From NCBI GenBank assembly GCA_965659725.1, contig CBFHXG010000002.1, positions 74,675-138,674 of the forward strand: a DNA stretch of 64,000 bases. Direction: 5' to 3'. Below the pieces are notes generated by a model. That model was given only the letters and a program-made list of their open reading frames with translations, did no database searches and was not told the origin of the DNA. Every line of letters starts with the position of its first letter. The first letter of the stretch is position 1. This DNA is from Phaeocystidibacter sp965659725 (lineage in GTDB: Bacteria; Bacteroidota; Bacteroidia; Flavobacteriales; Schleiferiaceae). A program made the translations under genes and the position numbers. Shown here piece after piece: positions 44,433-53,140 of the stretch.

Positions 44433-44725
44433 TCGTACGCGTAGTGAAGATGCATTTTCGGACCGAGGAGATCCCAAGCTTTGAAGCTCTTTTCAATGAG
44501 CGCAAAGAACGGATCCGAAACTTCGATGGATGCCAACATCTAGAGCTCTGGCAAGACGTTAACCAGCCTGAGATCTTCTTCACCTATAGCCATTGGGATC
44601 GTGAATCTGACCTTGAGAACTACCGCAACAGCGACCTATTCAAAGAAACTTGGTCGCTTACCAAGGCACTCTTCGCCGACAAGCCACAAGCCTGGAGTGT
44701 TCAACCACAAGTTAAGTTGCCATGA
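44429..44725 (+). CDS. Antibiotic biosynthesis monooxygenase (ABM) domain protein
   Basis: A 98-residue dimeric ferredoxin-like fold protein: VRVVKMHFRTEEIPSFEALFNERKERIRNFDGCQHLELWQDVNQPEIFFTYSHWDRESDLENYRNSDLF is the classic ABM pattern (shown by the FDGC..LELW and YSHWDRESDLENY parts). Function ranges from monooxygenase to haem handling; nothing decides here. It overlaps both neighbours by 4 bp (ATGA), sitting between the SAM-family gene and the GldFG fusion. Confidence 0.85.
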   Translation: MIVRVVKMHFRTEEIPSFEALFNERKERIRNFDGCQHLELWQDVNQPEIFFTYSHWDRESDLENYRNSDLFKETWSLTKALFADKPQAWSVQPQVKLP

Positions 44726-47169
44726 TCAGTCTCTTTAAAAAAGAAATACGCGCCTTCTTCAATAGTGTTACGGGATACCTGGTTATCAGCGTTTTTTTGA
44801 CATTGAACAGCTTGTTCCTCTGGATCATTCCAGATGAATTCAACTTACTTGATGGCCAATATGCATCCATCGAAAACCTGTTCATCATTGCACCATGGGT
44901 GTTCCTTTTCCTCATCCCAGCCATAACCATGAGGATGTTCGCCGATGAAAAGCGCGCAGGAACGATGGAGTTCCTACTCACCAAACCACTCACAGAGATA
45001 CAAGTGATCCTTGCCAAGTATTTGGCTGCACTTTCACTCGTGCTATTCAGCTTACTCCCCACCCTGCTCTACTTCTACTCGATCTATGAATTGGGGAATC
45101 CTGTAGGTAACATCGACACTGGAGCTACGATGGGCAGCTACATCGGTCTGTTCTTCCTTGGTGGAGCCTACGTAGCTATTGGCTTGCTCTCATCCTCATT
45201 GACAGATAACCCGATCATCAGCTTCATCTTAGCCGCACTCCTCTCATTCTTCTTTTACATGGGGTTCGATCAATTGGCGAGTCTGGACATCTTTGGCGAC
45301 CTAGACCTCATTATTCTGAATCTCGGCATCAACGAACATTACCTCAGTATTAGTCGGGGTGTAGTTGATTCAAGAGACATCCTCTACTTCCTCGGTATCA
45401 TTGTTTTCTTCATTACGATGGCAAGACTGACACTTCAGAGTAGGAAATGGGATAAGCAATCGCGCAAGCAAGACTTCCTAACCTTTGGATTGATCACAGC
45501 CATCGTCATCGTATTCAACATTGCTGGCTCGTTCACTTTTGCCCGATTCGACCTCACTTCAGAGAAACGCTATAGCCTATCCGACGCAACTATCGATCTC
45601 CTCGATCGAATTGAGGATCCAATGCTGTTCAGGATCTATTTGGAAGGAGAGTTTCCGGCTGAACTTCAACGATTGAAGCGCGAAACCCAACAAATGTTGG
45701 ATGAATTCAGAGCTTACAATGGTTTGATCGAATACGAATTCATCAATCCAACAAGCAATGATGATCCAGAGCAACTCGCACAACTTCTGCAACAGCGAGG
45801 CGTAATGCCAACTACGATAGACATGAGAACCGATGATGGTAGGACACAGCGCTCCATCTATCCAGGCGGTCTGGTTGGATATCAAGATCGCGAAACAGCT
45901 ATCAACCTATTGCAAAGCATGATCAATAGGTCGCCAGAATACCAAGTGAATGTATCGGTGCAGAACCTAGAATACAACTTGGCAAACTCCGTACGCCGAC
46001 TCATCATGCAGGATAAGCCATTGATCGGCTTTACAGAAGGCCATGGCGAATGGGATAGGAAATACGTAGCAAGTATCTCCGCGGAATTGGCAGGCACCTA
46101 CCGATTGGATCGATTCAACCTGAGAGAGTTTGCAGTGGACTCAACCACTGGCCAGCCGAGCTTACAAAGTCAACTGCGCAGGATCAATAGCTTCGACCTA
46201 CTTGTAGTTGCAGGACCTACCACCCCATTCAACGAGCTGGATAAATTCTTGATCGACCAATATGTGATGAACGGGGGTAAGATAATGTGGTTGATCGACC
46301 CCGTATCAGCCAACATGGATTCATTGAGCAAGGCGAGTGAATTCTTGGCCGTCCCTCAGATGGAGAATTTGAACATCGACGATATGCTGTTCAAGTACGG
46401 TGTGCGATTGAACACCGTCCTTCTTCAAGATTATAACTGCGCGGGTGTCAATGATCGCAGAGAGATCAACGACTGGCCGTACTTCCCCGTGATGCTCGAC
46501 CTTGTGGATCACCCGATCACCAAGAACTTAAATGGAGTGAAATTGGAATTTGGCTCCACGATCGATACCATTTACACGCCATCTGTAAAGAAGACTCCAC
46601 TGCTCGTGAGCTCGCAGTACAGTAAGGAGCAGCAAACACCTGGAATTGTTACGCTGAGAACTCTTTATCGAGAAAAGTATCCAGAGGAGTTCCAGCAGAA
46701 ATATTTGACTACTGCAGTGTTGTTGGAAGGGCAGTTTGAGTCGATTTACCGCAACCGACTTGTCCCGAAAAACCTGGAGGCTCAAGGAATTTCTTTGAGA
46801 GATACCAGCCGTTGGACACAACAGATCGTTATTGCTGATGCAGACGTGATCAAGAATCAATTGAATTTGGTGAACCCTAACCTTGAAAGGGGTGTTCCCT
46901 TGCCTTTGGGCATGGATCAGTTCTTGGGTGGCGTTCAATTTGGGAATGATGATTTCATCCTCAATGCGGTTGATTACATGTTGGATGATTCTGGCTTGAT
47001 CTCCGTTCGAACCAAAGAATTCAAGATCAGAATGCTCAATGAACCAAGAGTAAAGGAAACAAGATTCTTCTGGGTCATATTGAACACAGCCGTACCGATC
47101 GCCTTCATCGTACTATTCGGTATACTTTACACTTTGAACAGACAGAGAAAACACGCTATCAAAGCATGA
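44722..47169 (+). CDS. gldFG: GldF-GldG fusion: gliding-associated ABC transporter permease plus auxiliary protein
   Basis: An 815-residue protein that joins two proteins encoded separately in Flavobacterium johnsoniae. Residues 1 to about 240 are GldF (KKEIRAFFNSVTGYLVISVFL, APWVFLFLIPAITMRMFADEKRAGTMEFLLTKP, six hydrophobic segments). From about 245 the GldG part begins with a transmembrane helix, FARFDLTSEKRYSLSDAT and LEGEFPAELQRLKRETQQMLDEFRAYN; it includes PLIGFTEGHGEWD and a large extracytoplasmic domain, and closes with a C-terminal helix (FFWVILNTAVPIAFIVLFGILY). The frame is continuous. With ATPase GldA (not in window) these form an ABC exporter linked to gliding in Flavobacterium. 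Confidence 0.9.
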   Translation: MISLFKKEIRAFFNSVTGYLVISVFLTLNSLFLWIIPDEFNLLDGQYASIENLFIIAPWVFLFLIPAITMRMFADEKRAGTMEFLLTKPLTEIQVILAKYLAALSLVLFSLLPTLLYFYSIYELGNPVGNIDTGATMGSYIGLFFLGGAYVAIGLLSSSLTDNPIISFILAALLSFFFYMGFDQLASLDIFGDLDLIILNLGINEHYLSISRGVVDSRDILYFLGIIVFFITMARLTLQSRKWDKQSRKQDFLTFGLITAIVIVFNIAGSFTFARFDLTSEKRYSLSDATIDLLDRIEDPMLFRIYLEGEFPAELQRLKRETQQMLDEFRAYNGLIEYEFINPTSNDDPEQLAQLLQQRGVMPTTIDMRTDDGRTQRSIYPGGLVGYQDRETAINLLQSMINRSPEYQVNVSVQNLEYNLANSVRRLIMQDKPLIGFTEGHGEWDRKYVASISAELAGTYRLDRFNLREFAVDSTTGQPSLQSQLRRINSFDLLVVAGPTTPFNELDKFLIDQYVMNGGKIMWLIDPVSANMDSLSKASEFLAVPQMENLNIDDMLFKYGVRLNTVLLQDYNCAGVNDRREINDWPYFPVMLDLVDHPITKNLNGVKLEFGSTIDTIYTPSVKKTPLLVSSQYSKEQQTPGIVTLRTLYREKYPEEFQQKYLTTAVLLEGQFESIYRNRLVPKNLEAQGISLRDTSRWTQQIVIADADVIKNQLNLVNPNLERGVPLPLGMDQFLGGVQFGNDDFILNAVDYMLDDSGLISVRTKEFKIRMLNEPRVKETRFFWVILNTAVPIAFIVLFGILYTLNRQRKHAIKA

Positions 47170-48191
47170 AAAAGAAATCACTCATCAACTTAGGTCTTTT
47201 GGCCGTACTCGCAGCCGGACTTCTATATATCCTTCTTTCGGATGACAATGGTTCATCAACATTGGCTGGGGATGGAGCAGACTATGACTTCTCCATTGAA
47301 GACACTTCTGCCGTTTCCAAAATCGTGATCATCAGTCGTGATCCAGATACCGCCACTCTAAAGAGAATGGGATCGGGCTGGGTCATTCAAACCGATCAAG
47401 GCGACAAACCCGCTCGTGAAGATGCAGTAGATGTATTGTTGGAGACATTCCACGATATCAAGCTGAGAAACTTCCCGCCTAAAAGTGCGGAGCAAACCAT
47501 ATTGCGCAGAATGGCCGGCTACGGTAAAGAAGTGCAAGTTTATCAAGGAGATGAATTGGTTCAGAACTTCATTGTTGGAACGGATAACAACGACATGTTG
47601 GGCACTTATATCATGCGTAAGAACGGACAACAACCCTACGCCATGCACATTCCACAATTCAATGGCTACCTGAGCTCACGCTTCTTTACTCGCGAAGACC
47701 TGTGGAGGGATCGAACCATCTTTGGCATTGCTGATCCAGATATTAAGAAAGTGAGCATGGACTACGAGTACATTCCTCAAGAGGGATTTACGATCGAGCA
47801 AACACCGGCTGGTGCACTCTCTGTATACGACAATTCCGGGACGGCCATCGAGCCTTTCAATTCCCAGCACACACGCTACTTATTGGCATCCCTGCGCACA
47901 CTTAACTACGAGGGTGCCATCATCGATACAGATGAGGTTTGGCCTAAGAAGGATAGCATCATCAACTCTATTCCCGTGTTTGAACTAGAGGTGGTTCCGT
48001 TTGAAGGTGAAAAAATGACCCTGAGTGCATTCCACGTTCCCGCGGAACCTGACACGTATGATGATGCAGGAAACCTGATGCGTTGGGACCCTGATAGATT
48101 CTATGCATACATCAGCGATGGCCGATTTGTACTGATCCAAGCCTACGCTTTCGAAAACATTCTAAAGACGAGAGAGTACTTTAATCTATAA
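47166..48191 (+). CDS. DUF4340 domain protein, GldG-associated
   Basis: A 341-residue protein with an N-terminal transmembrane anchor (INLGLLAVLAAGLLYILL) and an extracytoplasmic DUF4340-like body: SAVSKIVIISRDPDTATLKRMGSGWVIQTDQGDKPAREDAVDVLLETFHDIKLR is the recognisable start. DUF4340 proteins lie beside GldG-like ABC auxiliary proteins in many bacteria. The start overlaps the gldFG stop (ATGA). Function inferred from position only. Confidence 0.82.
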   Translation: MKKKSLINLGLLAVLAAGLLYILLSDDNGSSTLAGDGADYDFSIEDTSAVSKIVIISRDPDTATLKRMGSGWVIQTDQGDKPAREDAVDVLLETFHDIKLRNFPPKSAEQTILRRMAGYGKEVQVYQGDELVQNFIVGTDNNDMLGTYIMRKNGQQPYAMHIPQFNGYLSSRFFTREDLWRDRTIFGIADPDIKKVSMDYEYIPQEGFTIEQTPAGALSVYDNSGTAIEPFNSQHTRYLLASLRTLNYEGAIIDTDEVWPKKDSIINSIPVFELEVVPFEGEKMTLSAFHVPAEPDTYDDAGNLMRWDPDRFYAYISDGRFVLIQAYAFENILKTREYFNL

Positions 48192-48250
48192 TTGTGAATC
48201 GCTTGTTAGCAATTTTCATCTTGAGAAAGAGATAAGCGATTGTGAAGAAT

Positions 48251-48258
48251 TATATTTG
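48251..48258 (+). promoter_or_regulatory. -7 box of dnaN
   Basis: TATATTTG, exact match; predicted leader of about 33 nt. Confidence 0.55.
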
Positions 48259-48296
48259 CTCTTGGCCAAGTCTATTTGTAGCAAACAGTTAGCCTC

Positions 48297-49418
48297 ATGA
48301 AATTTATTGTATCCAGCGGAACGTTATTACGTGAATTACAAGCTATTGGCGGTGTAATCAACAACAATAACACTCTACCCATTCTCGACAATTTTCTCTT
48401 TGAACTGACACCGAATTCCTTGAAGGTATCGGCTTCGGATCTTGAGACTACCATGAGTACCACGCTCGCCGTAGAAACGGATTCAGAGGGTTTGGCAGCA
48501 GTGCCGGCCAAGATCCTCTTGGATACATTGAAGACCTTCCCAGAGCAGCCGCTCACTTTCACTTTGGATGAGAAAGCTCACAGTGTTGAAGTAAGCAGTG
48601 ATTTCGGTAAGTACTCCTTGGCTTTTGTTGAAGGAGATGAATTCCCACAACTTCCTGAATTGGAAGATGCATCAGAAGCTTCCATCCCTGGAGACATCCT
48701 TGGGAATGCCATAGCCAAGACCATCTTTGCCGCGGGTAATGATGACCTCCGACCTGTGATGTCAGGAGTGTTCTTCCAGTTTGCGTCAGACAGCTTGACA
48801 TTCGTAGCTACGGATGCGCACAAATTGGTGCGTTACAGAAGAACGGATCTCAATACGCCAAATACAGCCGAGTTCATCATGCCTCGTAAGCCTTTGAACC
48901 TTCTTCGCTCAAGCTTGGTAGGAACGGAAGGAGATGTGAAGATCAACTACAACGAAACCAACGCACGTTTCGAGTACGATAATATCGTGATGACCTGTAG
49001 ATTGATCGATGGCAAGTATCCAAACTACGAAGCTGTTATTCCAAAGGACAACCCGAATCGCATGTTGATCGACCGTACTGGTTTCCTCAGCTCGGTAAAG
49101 CGTGTTTCTATTTTCTCGAATAAGACCACTCATCAGATCCGTTTGAAGATCGCAGGTACTGAATTGACCGTTTCGGCAGAGGATCTCGACTTCAGCAATA
49201 AGGCGGTTGAACGCCTCACTTGTGATTATGATGGTTCAGATATGGAGATCGGTTTCAACAGCCGCTTCTTGAACGAAATGTTGAATAACCTTGAATCAGA
49301 TACCGTTAAGGTTGAGCTCAGCGCCCCCAATCGTGCAGGTTTGTTGATTCCAAGCGACGGGTTAGACGAAGGCGAGGATCTATTGATGCTCGTTATGCCG
49401 GTTATGTTGAATGCCTAA
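48297..49418 (+). CDS. dnaN: DNA polymerase III beta sliding clamp
   Basis: The processivity ring of the replicative polymerase; three repeated clamp domains in 373 residues. Family features: MKFIVSSGTLLRELQAIGGVI, LPILDNFLFEL, VEGDEFPQLPE, FAAGNDDLRPVMSGVFFQF, VATDAHKLVRYRR and the C-terminal LLMLVMPVMLN. It is not next to dnaA, but follows the gld block, an order I recall in other Bacteroidota. A metallophosphoesterase starts 6 bp downstream. Confidence 0.97.
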   Translation: MKFIVSSGTLLRELQAIGGVINNNNTLPILDNFLFELTPNSLKVSASDLETTMSTTLAVETDSEGLAAVPAKILLDTLKTFPEQPLTFTLDEKAHSVEVSSDFGKYSLAFVEGDEFPQLPELEDASEASIPGDILGNAIAKTIFAAGNDDLRPVMSGVFFQFASDSLTFVATDAHKLVRYRRTDLNTPNTAEFIMPRKPLNLLRSSLVGTEGDVKINYNETNARFEYDNIVMTCRLIDGKYPNYEAVIPKDNPNRMLIDRTGFLSSVKRVSIFSNKTTHQIRLKIAGTELTVSAEDLDFSNKAVERLTCDYDGSDMEIGFNSRFLNEMLNNLESDTVKVELSAPNRAGLLIPSDGLDEGEDLLMLVMPVMLNA

Positions 49419-49424
49419 ACCGAT

Positions 49425-50066
49425 ATGAACGTTCTCGTTGTTGGTGATGTCCACGGCTGCTATCACACTTTTAAAAAGTTGATAGAAGAGCACTGGAATC
49501 CCGATGTAGAGTTCCTCATTCAAGTAGGCGACCTCATCAACAAGGGTAAGCGTTCAGGCAAGACCTATCTCCTGGCAAAGGACCTAGAAGAAAGATATCC
49601 TCATCTCGTGTTCTTCCTCAAAGGAAATCACGAGGTGCGTTTTATCGATCTGCATAAATATCCAGGGAAGGATAAGGTTATCGATAAATGCAAGGCCGAT
49701 TTCCTTAAGCGAGATATCAATTTGAAGGCTGCCTTGAAGTGGTTCCAGGATCGTCCACTCAAGTGGGAGAATCCCAATATCCTCATCACCCACGCCGGGA
49801 TCAGTAAATACTCTAAAGATCCCTTCGGAGCTAAGGCAAGAAGAGGTGTACTACACAATCGCGGCGCACTAAAGAACATCGGCAAACTCCAGGTCCACGG
49901 CCACCTCATGCAGTCCACTGGTCAGCCTGTGCATAAGAAAGACTCCAATTCATGGTGTATCGATACCGCCGCTTGGACCGGTAAATTCCTCACCGGTATC
50001 AGACTCACCTATGGCGGTGAATTCTTAGAAACCGTTCAGGTTCCAACGGCTGAAAAGGATAGATAG
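49425..50066 (+). CDS. Calcineurin-like metallophosphoesterase (ApaH/PrpE-like)
   Basis: A 213-residue cytoplasmic phosphoesterase with the full metal-binding set: GDVHGCYHTF, GDLINKGKRS, KGNHEVRF, ITHAGISKYS and QVHGHLMQS. Such enzymes act on phosphoproteins or on bis(5'-nucleosyl) tetraphosphate; the sequence does not decide. It is 6 bp after dnaN, probably in one operon. Confidence 0.9.
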   Translation: MNVLVVGDVHGCYHTFKKLIEEHWNPDVEFLIQVGDLINKGKRSGKTYLLAKDLEERYPHLVFFLKGNHEVRFIDLHKYPGKDKVIDKCKADFLKRDINLKAALKWFQDRPLKWENPNILITHAGISKYSKDPFGAKARRGVLHNRGALKNIGKLQVHGHLMQSTGQPVHKKDSNSWCIDTAAWTGKFLTGIRLTYGGEFLETVQVPTAEKDR

Positions 50067-50067
50067 G

Positions 50068-50107
50068 ATCCGTTTATCCGTTCATCCGTTTCTATGTTGA
50101 TCCGTTG
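50068..50107 (+). repeat. Octamer tandem repeat
   Basis: Five consecutive 8-bp units: ATCCGTTT, ATCCGTTC, ATCCGTTT, CTATGTTG, ATCCGTTG. Four match ATCCGTTn and one has diverged. It directly follows the metallophosphoesterase stop. Confidence 0.75.
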
Positions 50108-50213
50108 TCTTCACCCTTCCCACCCTATGAACTTGATCAAAGAGTAAACCCTTTCTAGACTCCACCTTTCTCCCGTTCTCCCTTTCTCTCTATCTTTATC
50201 AAAAGCCTTTCTC

Positions 50214-51185
50214 ATGAAAAAGCTCATAGCACTCCTAGCCCTTCTTCCGATCCTGGCAACGGCTCAAAAGCCCTTTGGTCAGAATCCCACCTGGCACTTC
50301 ACTTTCTCCGAATTTGGATACACTGGATTGAAGAAAGTAGCCTACGCCAAGGATACATTGATGCACGGCATGACATGGCAAAAGTTCGATGTTACGGGTA
50401 TCAGGGAAATACAGACGGGGCCCAACCCAAACGACATTTCTCAGGACACCAACGCGATGTGGGACCCTATTTTCTTGGCCTCAAAGAACGATAGTGTCTT
50501 TAGACTCACTCAAGATTCAATCTATCTTCTCTACGACTTTAATGCTGACGTTGGAGATACTTGGCAATACGACGAAGTAGATACTACAAGGGCGTGCCTG
50601 GACACCCCGATAGCAACGGTAATGCAGACTGGAACGGATACGATCGGTGGTCTATCCGTTGAGTATTACGAACTCAGCTTCCCGGAAGACACCTTCTCCT
50701 TCAATGGCGGCTCGCCCCAAGTAGCCGTTTCAGCCGCTTCCTACCTCAGCAACAGGATCTATCCTCAATTCGGAAGTTTGAACTACAATGGCTTGTTCAA
50801 TGTGATCCCTAATCTTTGCGATGGAAGCTCGTTCCAACTTAGCGAGCACACTCTTCGCTGCTTCTCTAACGATAGTATTTCATTCAATCGAACAGATAAG
50901 GGATGTGATGACTGGTCACTCCTCTCCGAAGAGGAACTTACCCCCTCCTCCTTCGTGATCTTTCCAAATCCTTCGAATAAGAGATTTACGATCAGTACAA
51001 CCCACCCATCCGGGGAGCGACTTTCCTATGAGATCATCGATCTGCACGGCCAATTCATCGAAAAAGGATCCCTTTCGAACGCAGGAATGGCCGTTCTGGA
51101 AATCGAAAGCCCCGGAGTTTACATCGTTCGGATCAGTTCTAAAAGGTCGGGGTCGGTTTCTACACAACGCCTTATCGTGAAGTAA
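50214..51185 (+). CDS. Secreted protein with type IX secretion C-terminal sorting domain
   Basis: A 323-residue exported protein. The N terminus is a signal peptide (LIALLALLPILATAQ). The last 75 residues form a T9SS type A tail: VIFPNPSNKRFTISTTH, YEIIDLHGQFIEKGSL and GVYIVRISSKR, ending in a basic strand. The middle (TWHFTFSEFGYTGLKKVAYAKDTLMHGMTWQKFDVT, YLLYDFNADVGDTW) is common in short Bacteroidota surface proteins of unknown function. TATCTTTA (50191-50198) is a near -7 box. Confidence 0.82.
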   Translation: MKKLIALLALLPILATAQKPFGQNPTWHFTFSEFGYTGLKKVAYAKDTLMHGMTWQKFDVTGIREIQTGPNPNDISQDTNAMWDPIFLASKNDSVFRLTQDSIYLLYDFNADVGDTWQYDEVDTTRACLDTPIATVMQTGTDTIGGLSVEYYELSFPEDTFSFNGGSPQVAVSAASYLSNRIYPQFGSLNYNGLFNVIPNLCDGSSFQLSEHTLRCFSNDSISFNRTDKGCDDWSLLSEEELTPSSFVIFPNPSNKRFTISTTHPSGERLSYEIIDLHGQFIEKGSLSNAGMAVLEIESPGVYIVRISSKRSGSVSTQRLIVK

Positions 51186-51315
51186 GCGACTGCCTAACAG
51201 CTGTTTACACATCTATCTCTACAAATAATTGTCGGTAGAGATATCCACATCTCGAAGATCGGTCTGCACTCCCTTCCCAAGAGGAAGTAAGGCAAGCAAT
51301 CTATGTACGTCAAGT

Positions 51316-51346
51316 TTTGTGTAACCCGCTAATTATCCTAGCTTTA
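51316..51346 (+). promoter_or_regulatory. Predicted pruA promoter
   Basis: TTTG (51316-51319), 19-bp spacer, then TAGCTTTA (51339-51346), one mismatch from TAnnTTTG. It would give a leader of about 110 nt. Confidence 0.45.
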
Positions 51347-51368
51347 GGTCGCGATTGACAGGATCGCC

Positions 51369-51429
51369 CATCAGACGTTTTGAACTTGGTTCTGTGTGAC
51401 TTACGTCCTCATCCAGTTCAGTTCTGATG
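51369..51429 (+). promoter_or_regulatory. Foldable leader of pruA
   Basis: Nested repeats: 51369-51375/51423-51429 (7 bp, CATCAGA/TCTGATG) enclose 51381-51389/51413-51420 (8 bp with one bulged T). The 23-nt apical loop could form a small GAC/GTC stem. No terminator follows within the leader. It is a candidate regulatory RNA; no family recognised. Confidence 0.35.
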
Positions 51430-51464
51430 TCGAATTTTGTGAAAACCCAAAAAAGATTCCGAAA

Positions 51465-53090
51465 ATGCCAAAGGGAATATACCACGTACCCATCGCGGTT
51501 AACGAACCCATTTTGAGCTACGCTCCTGGAACACCGGAGCGCGAAGAACTGCTTAACACGTATAGAAAGCTCAAGTCGCAGGTAACCGAAATACCGATGT
51601 TCATCAACGGTAAGGAAGTTACAACAGGCGATACTCACCCACTCTTCCCTCCACATGAGTTGAAGACACAGATTGGCACATACCATAGAGGTACTGCGAA
51701 GCACGTAGAGGAGGCTATCGATGCCGCTCTTGCCGCTCGTCAGAAGTGGGCTAACCTAAGTTGGGAACACCGCGCCAGTGTCTTTTTGAAGGCCGCCGAC
51801 CTCATTGCAGGTCCGTACCGCGCTAAGATCAACGCAGCAACCATGCTCGCTCAATCGAAGAACGCATTCCAAGCGGAAATCGATTCGGCTTGTGAGCTGG
51901 CCGACTTCTTGCGTTTCAATGTCCAGTACATGACGGACATCTACGAAAATCAGCCTGAATCATCGGAAGGTGTTTGGAACCGACTCGAATATCGTCCACT
52001 AGAAGGATTCGTTTTCGCCATTACTCCATTCAACTTTACAGCCATCGCTGGTAACCTTCCTTCAGCTCCTGCCCTCATGGGGTGTGTTGCCGTTTGGAAA
52101 CCAGCTGATAGCCAGATCTATTCGGCCAATGTAGTAATGGAAGTTTTCCGCGAAGCGGGTGTGCCTCCAGGGGTAATCAACCTCGTTTTCGCAGATGGTC
52201 CTGCTGCTGGTGATGTTGTATTCAACCACCCAGACTTTGCTGGTCTACACTTTACCGGTAGCACCAACGTTTTCCGTCACCTTTGGAAAACCATTGGTAA
52301 CAATATCGATAAGTATAAGAGCTACCCACGTATCGTAGGTGAAACGGGGGGTAAAGACTTCATCGTTGCTCACCACACCTCAAACCCACAAGAAGTTGCT
52401 GTTGCCATCGCCCGGGGAGCTTTCGAGTTCCAAGGACAAAAGTGTTCAGCTGCATCTCGTGCATACTTGCCATCGAATATCTCCGACGAGATCCTCGAGA
52501 GAGCTGTAAGCATGGTGAAAGATTTCAAGATGGGATCACCTGAGAATTTCGAGAACTTCATCACAGCCGTGATCGATGAAAATGCATTCGATAAGATTGC
52601 TGGTTATATCGACTTTATCAAGGAACAAGATGATGCCGAAATCCTCGTTGGTGGTAATTACGATAAGTCGGAAGGTTACTTTATCGAGCCTACCATCGTG
52701 AAAACCACCAATCCAAAGTTCCGCACCATGTGTGAAGAGATCTTTGGCCCAGTGATCACCATCTATGTTTACCCAGAGAATGAATGGGAGAAAACGCTCA
52801 AATTGGTAGACGAAACAGGAGAGTACGCACTAACAGGCGCCATCTTCTCAAATGATCGTTATGCTATTGAGCAAGGAACCAAGATGTTGGAAAATGCCGC
52901 TGGAAACTTCTACATCAATGATAAACCAACCGGTGCCGTTGTAGGTCAACAGCCATTCGGTGGTGCCCGTGGTTCGGGAACCAACGATAAGGCTGGCAGC
53001 TACCTCAACCTTCTTCGTTGGGTATCTCCTCGAAACATCAAGGAGAACTTCGTTCCACCGAGAGATTATAAGTATCCTTTTATGGGATGA
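51465..53090 (+). CDS. pruA: L-glutamate gamma-semialdehyde dehydrogenase (1-pyrroline-5-carboxylate dehydrogenase)
   Basis: Second step of proline breakdown: glutamate semialdehyde to glutamate with NAD. The 541-residue aldehyde dehydrogenase is of the separate, mitochondrial-like PruA type. Motifs: FVFAITPFNFTAIAGNLPSAPALMG, VWKPADSQIYSA, FTGSTNVFRHLWKTIG, VGETGGKDF (catalytic Glu) and FEFQGQKCSAASRAYLP (catalytic Cys), CEEIFGPV, QQPFGGARGSGTNDKAG. The start at MPKGIYHVPIAVNEP matches the family; the frame upstream is leader. The proline dehydrogenase partner is not in the window. Confidence 0.96.
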   Translation: MPKGIYHVPIAVNEPILSYAPGTPEREELLNTYRKLKSQVTEIPMFINGKEVTTGDTHPLFPPHELKTQIGTYHRGTAKHVEEAIDAALAARQKWANLSWEHRASVFLKAADLIAGPYRAKINAATMLAQSKNAFQAEIDSACELADFLRFNVQYMTDIYENQPESSEGVWNRLEYRPLEGFVFAITPFNFTAIAGNLPSAPALMGCVAVWKPADSQIYSANVVMEVFREAGVPPGVINLVFADGPAAGDVVFNHPDFAGLHFTGSTNVFRHLWKTIGNNIDKYKSYPRIVGETGGKDFIVAHHTSNPQEVAVAIARGAFEFQGQKCSAASRAYLPSNISDEILERAVSMVKDFKMGSPENFENFITAVIDENAFDKIAGYIDFIKEQDDAEILVGGNYDKSEGYFIEPTIVKTTNPKFRTMCEEIFGPVITIYVYPENEWEKTLKLVDETGEYALTGAIFSNDRYAIEQGTKMLENAAGNFYINDKPTGAVVGQQPFGGARGSGTNDKAGSYLNLLRWVSPRNIKENFVPPRDYKYPFMG

Positions 53091-53110
53091 TCTTAGATCT
53101 ATAAGCAAGA

Positions 53111-53140
53111 AAGGCTGCTCATAACGGGCAGCCTTTTTTA
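53111..53140 (+). terminator. Intrinsic terminator of pruA
   Basis: 10-bp stem with one G-U pair (53111-53120 / 53126-53135), loop ATAAC, then T7. Its T run overlaps the 3' end of the convergent rsmG. Confidence 0.9.
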
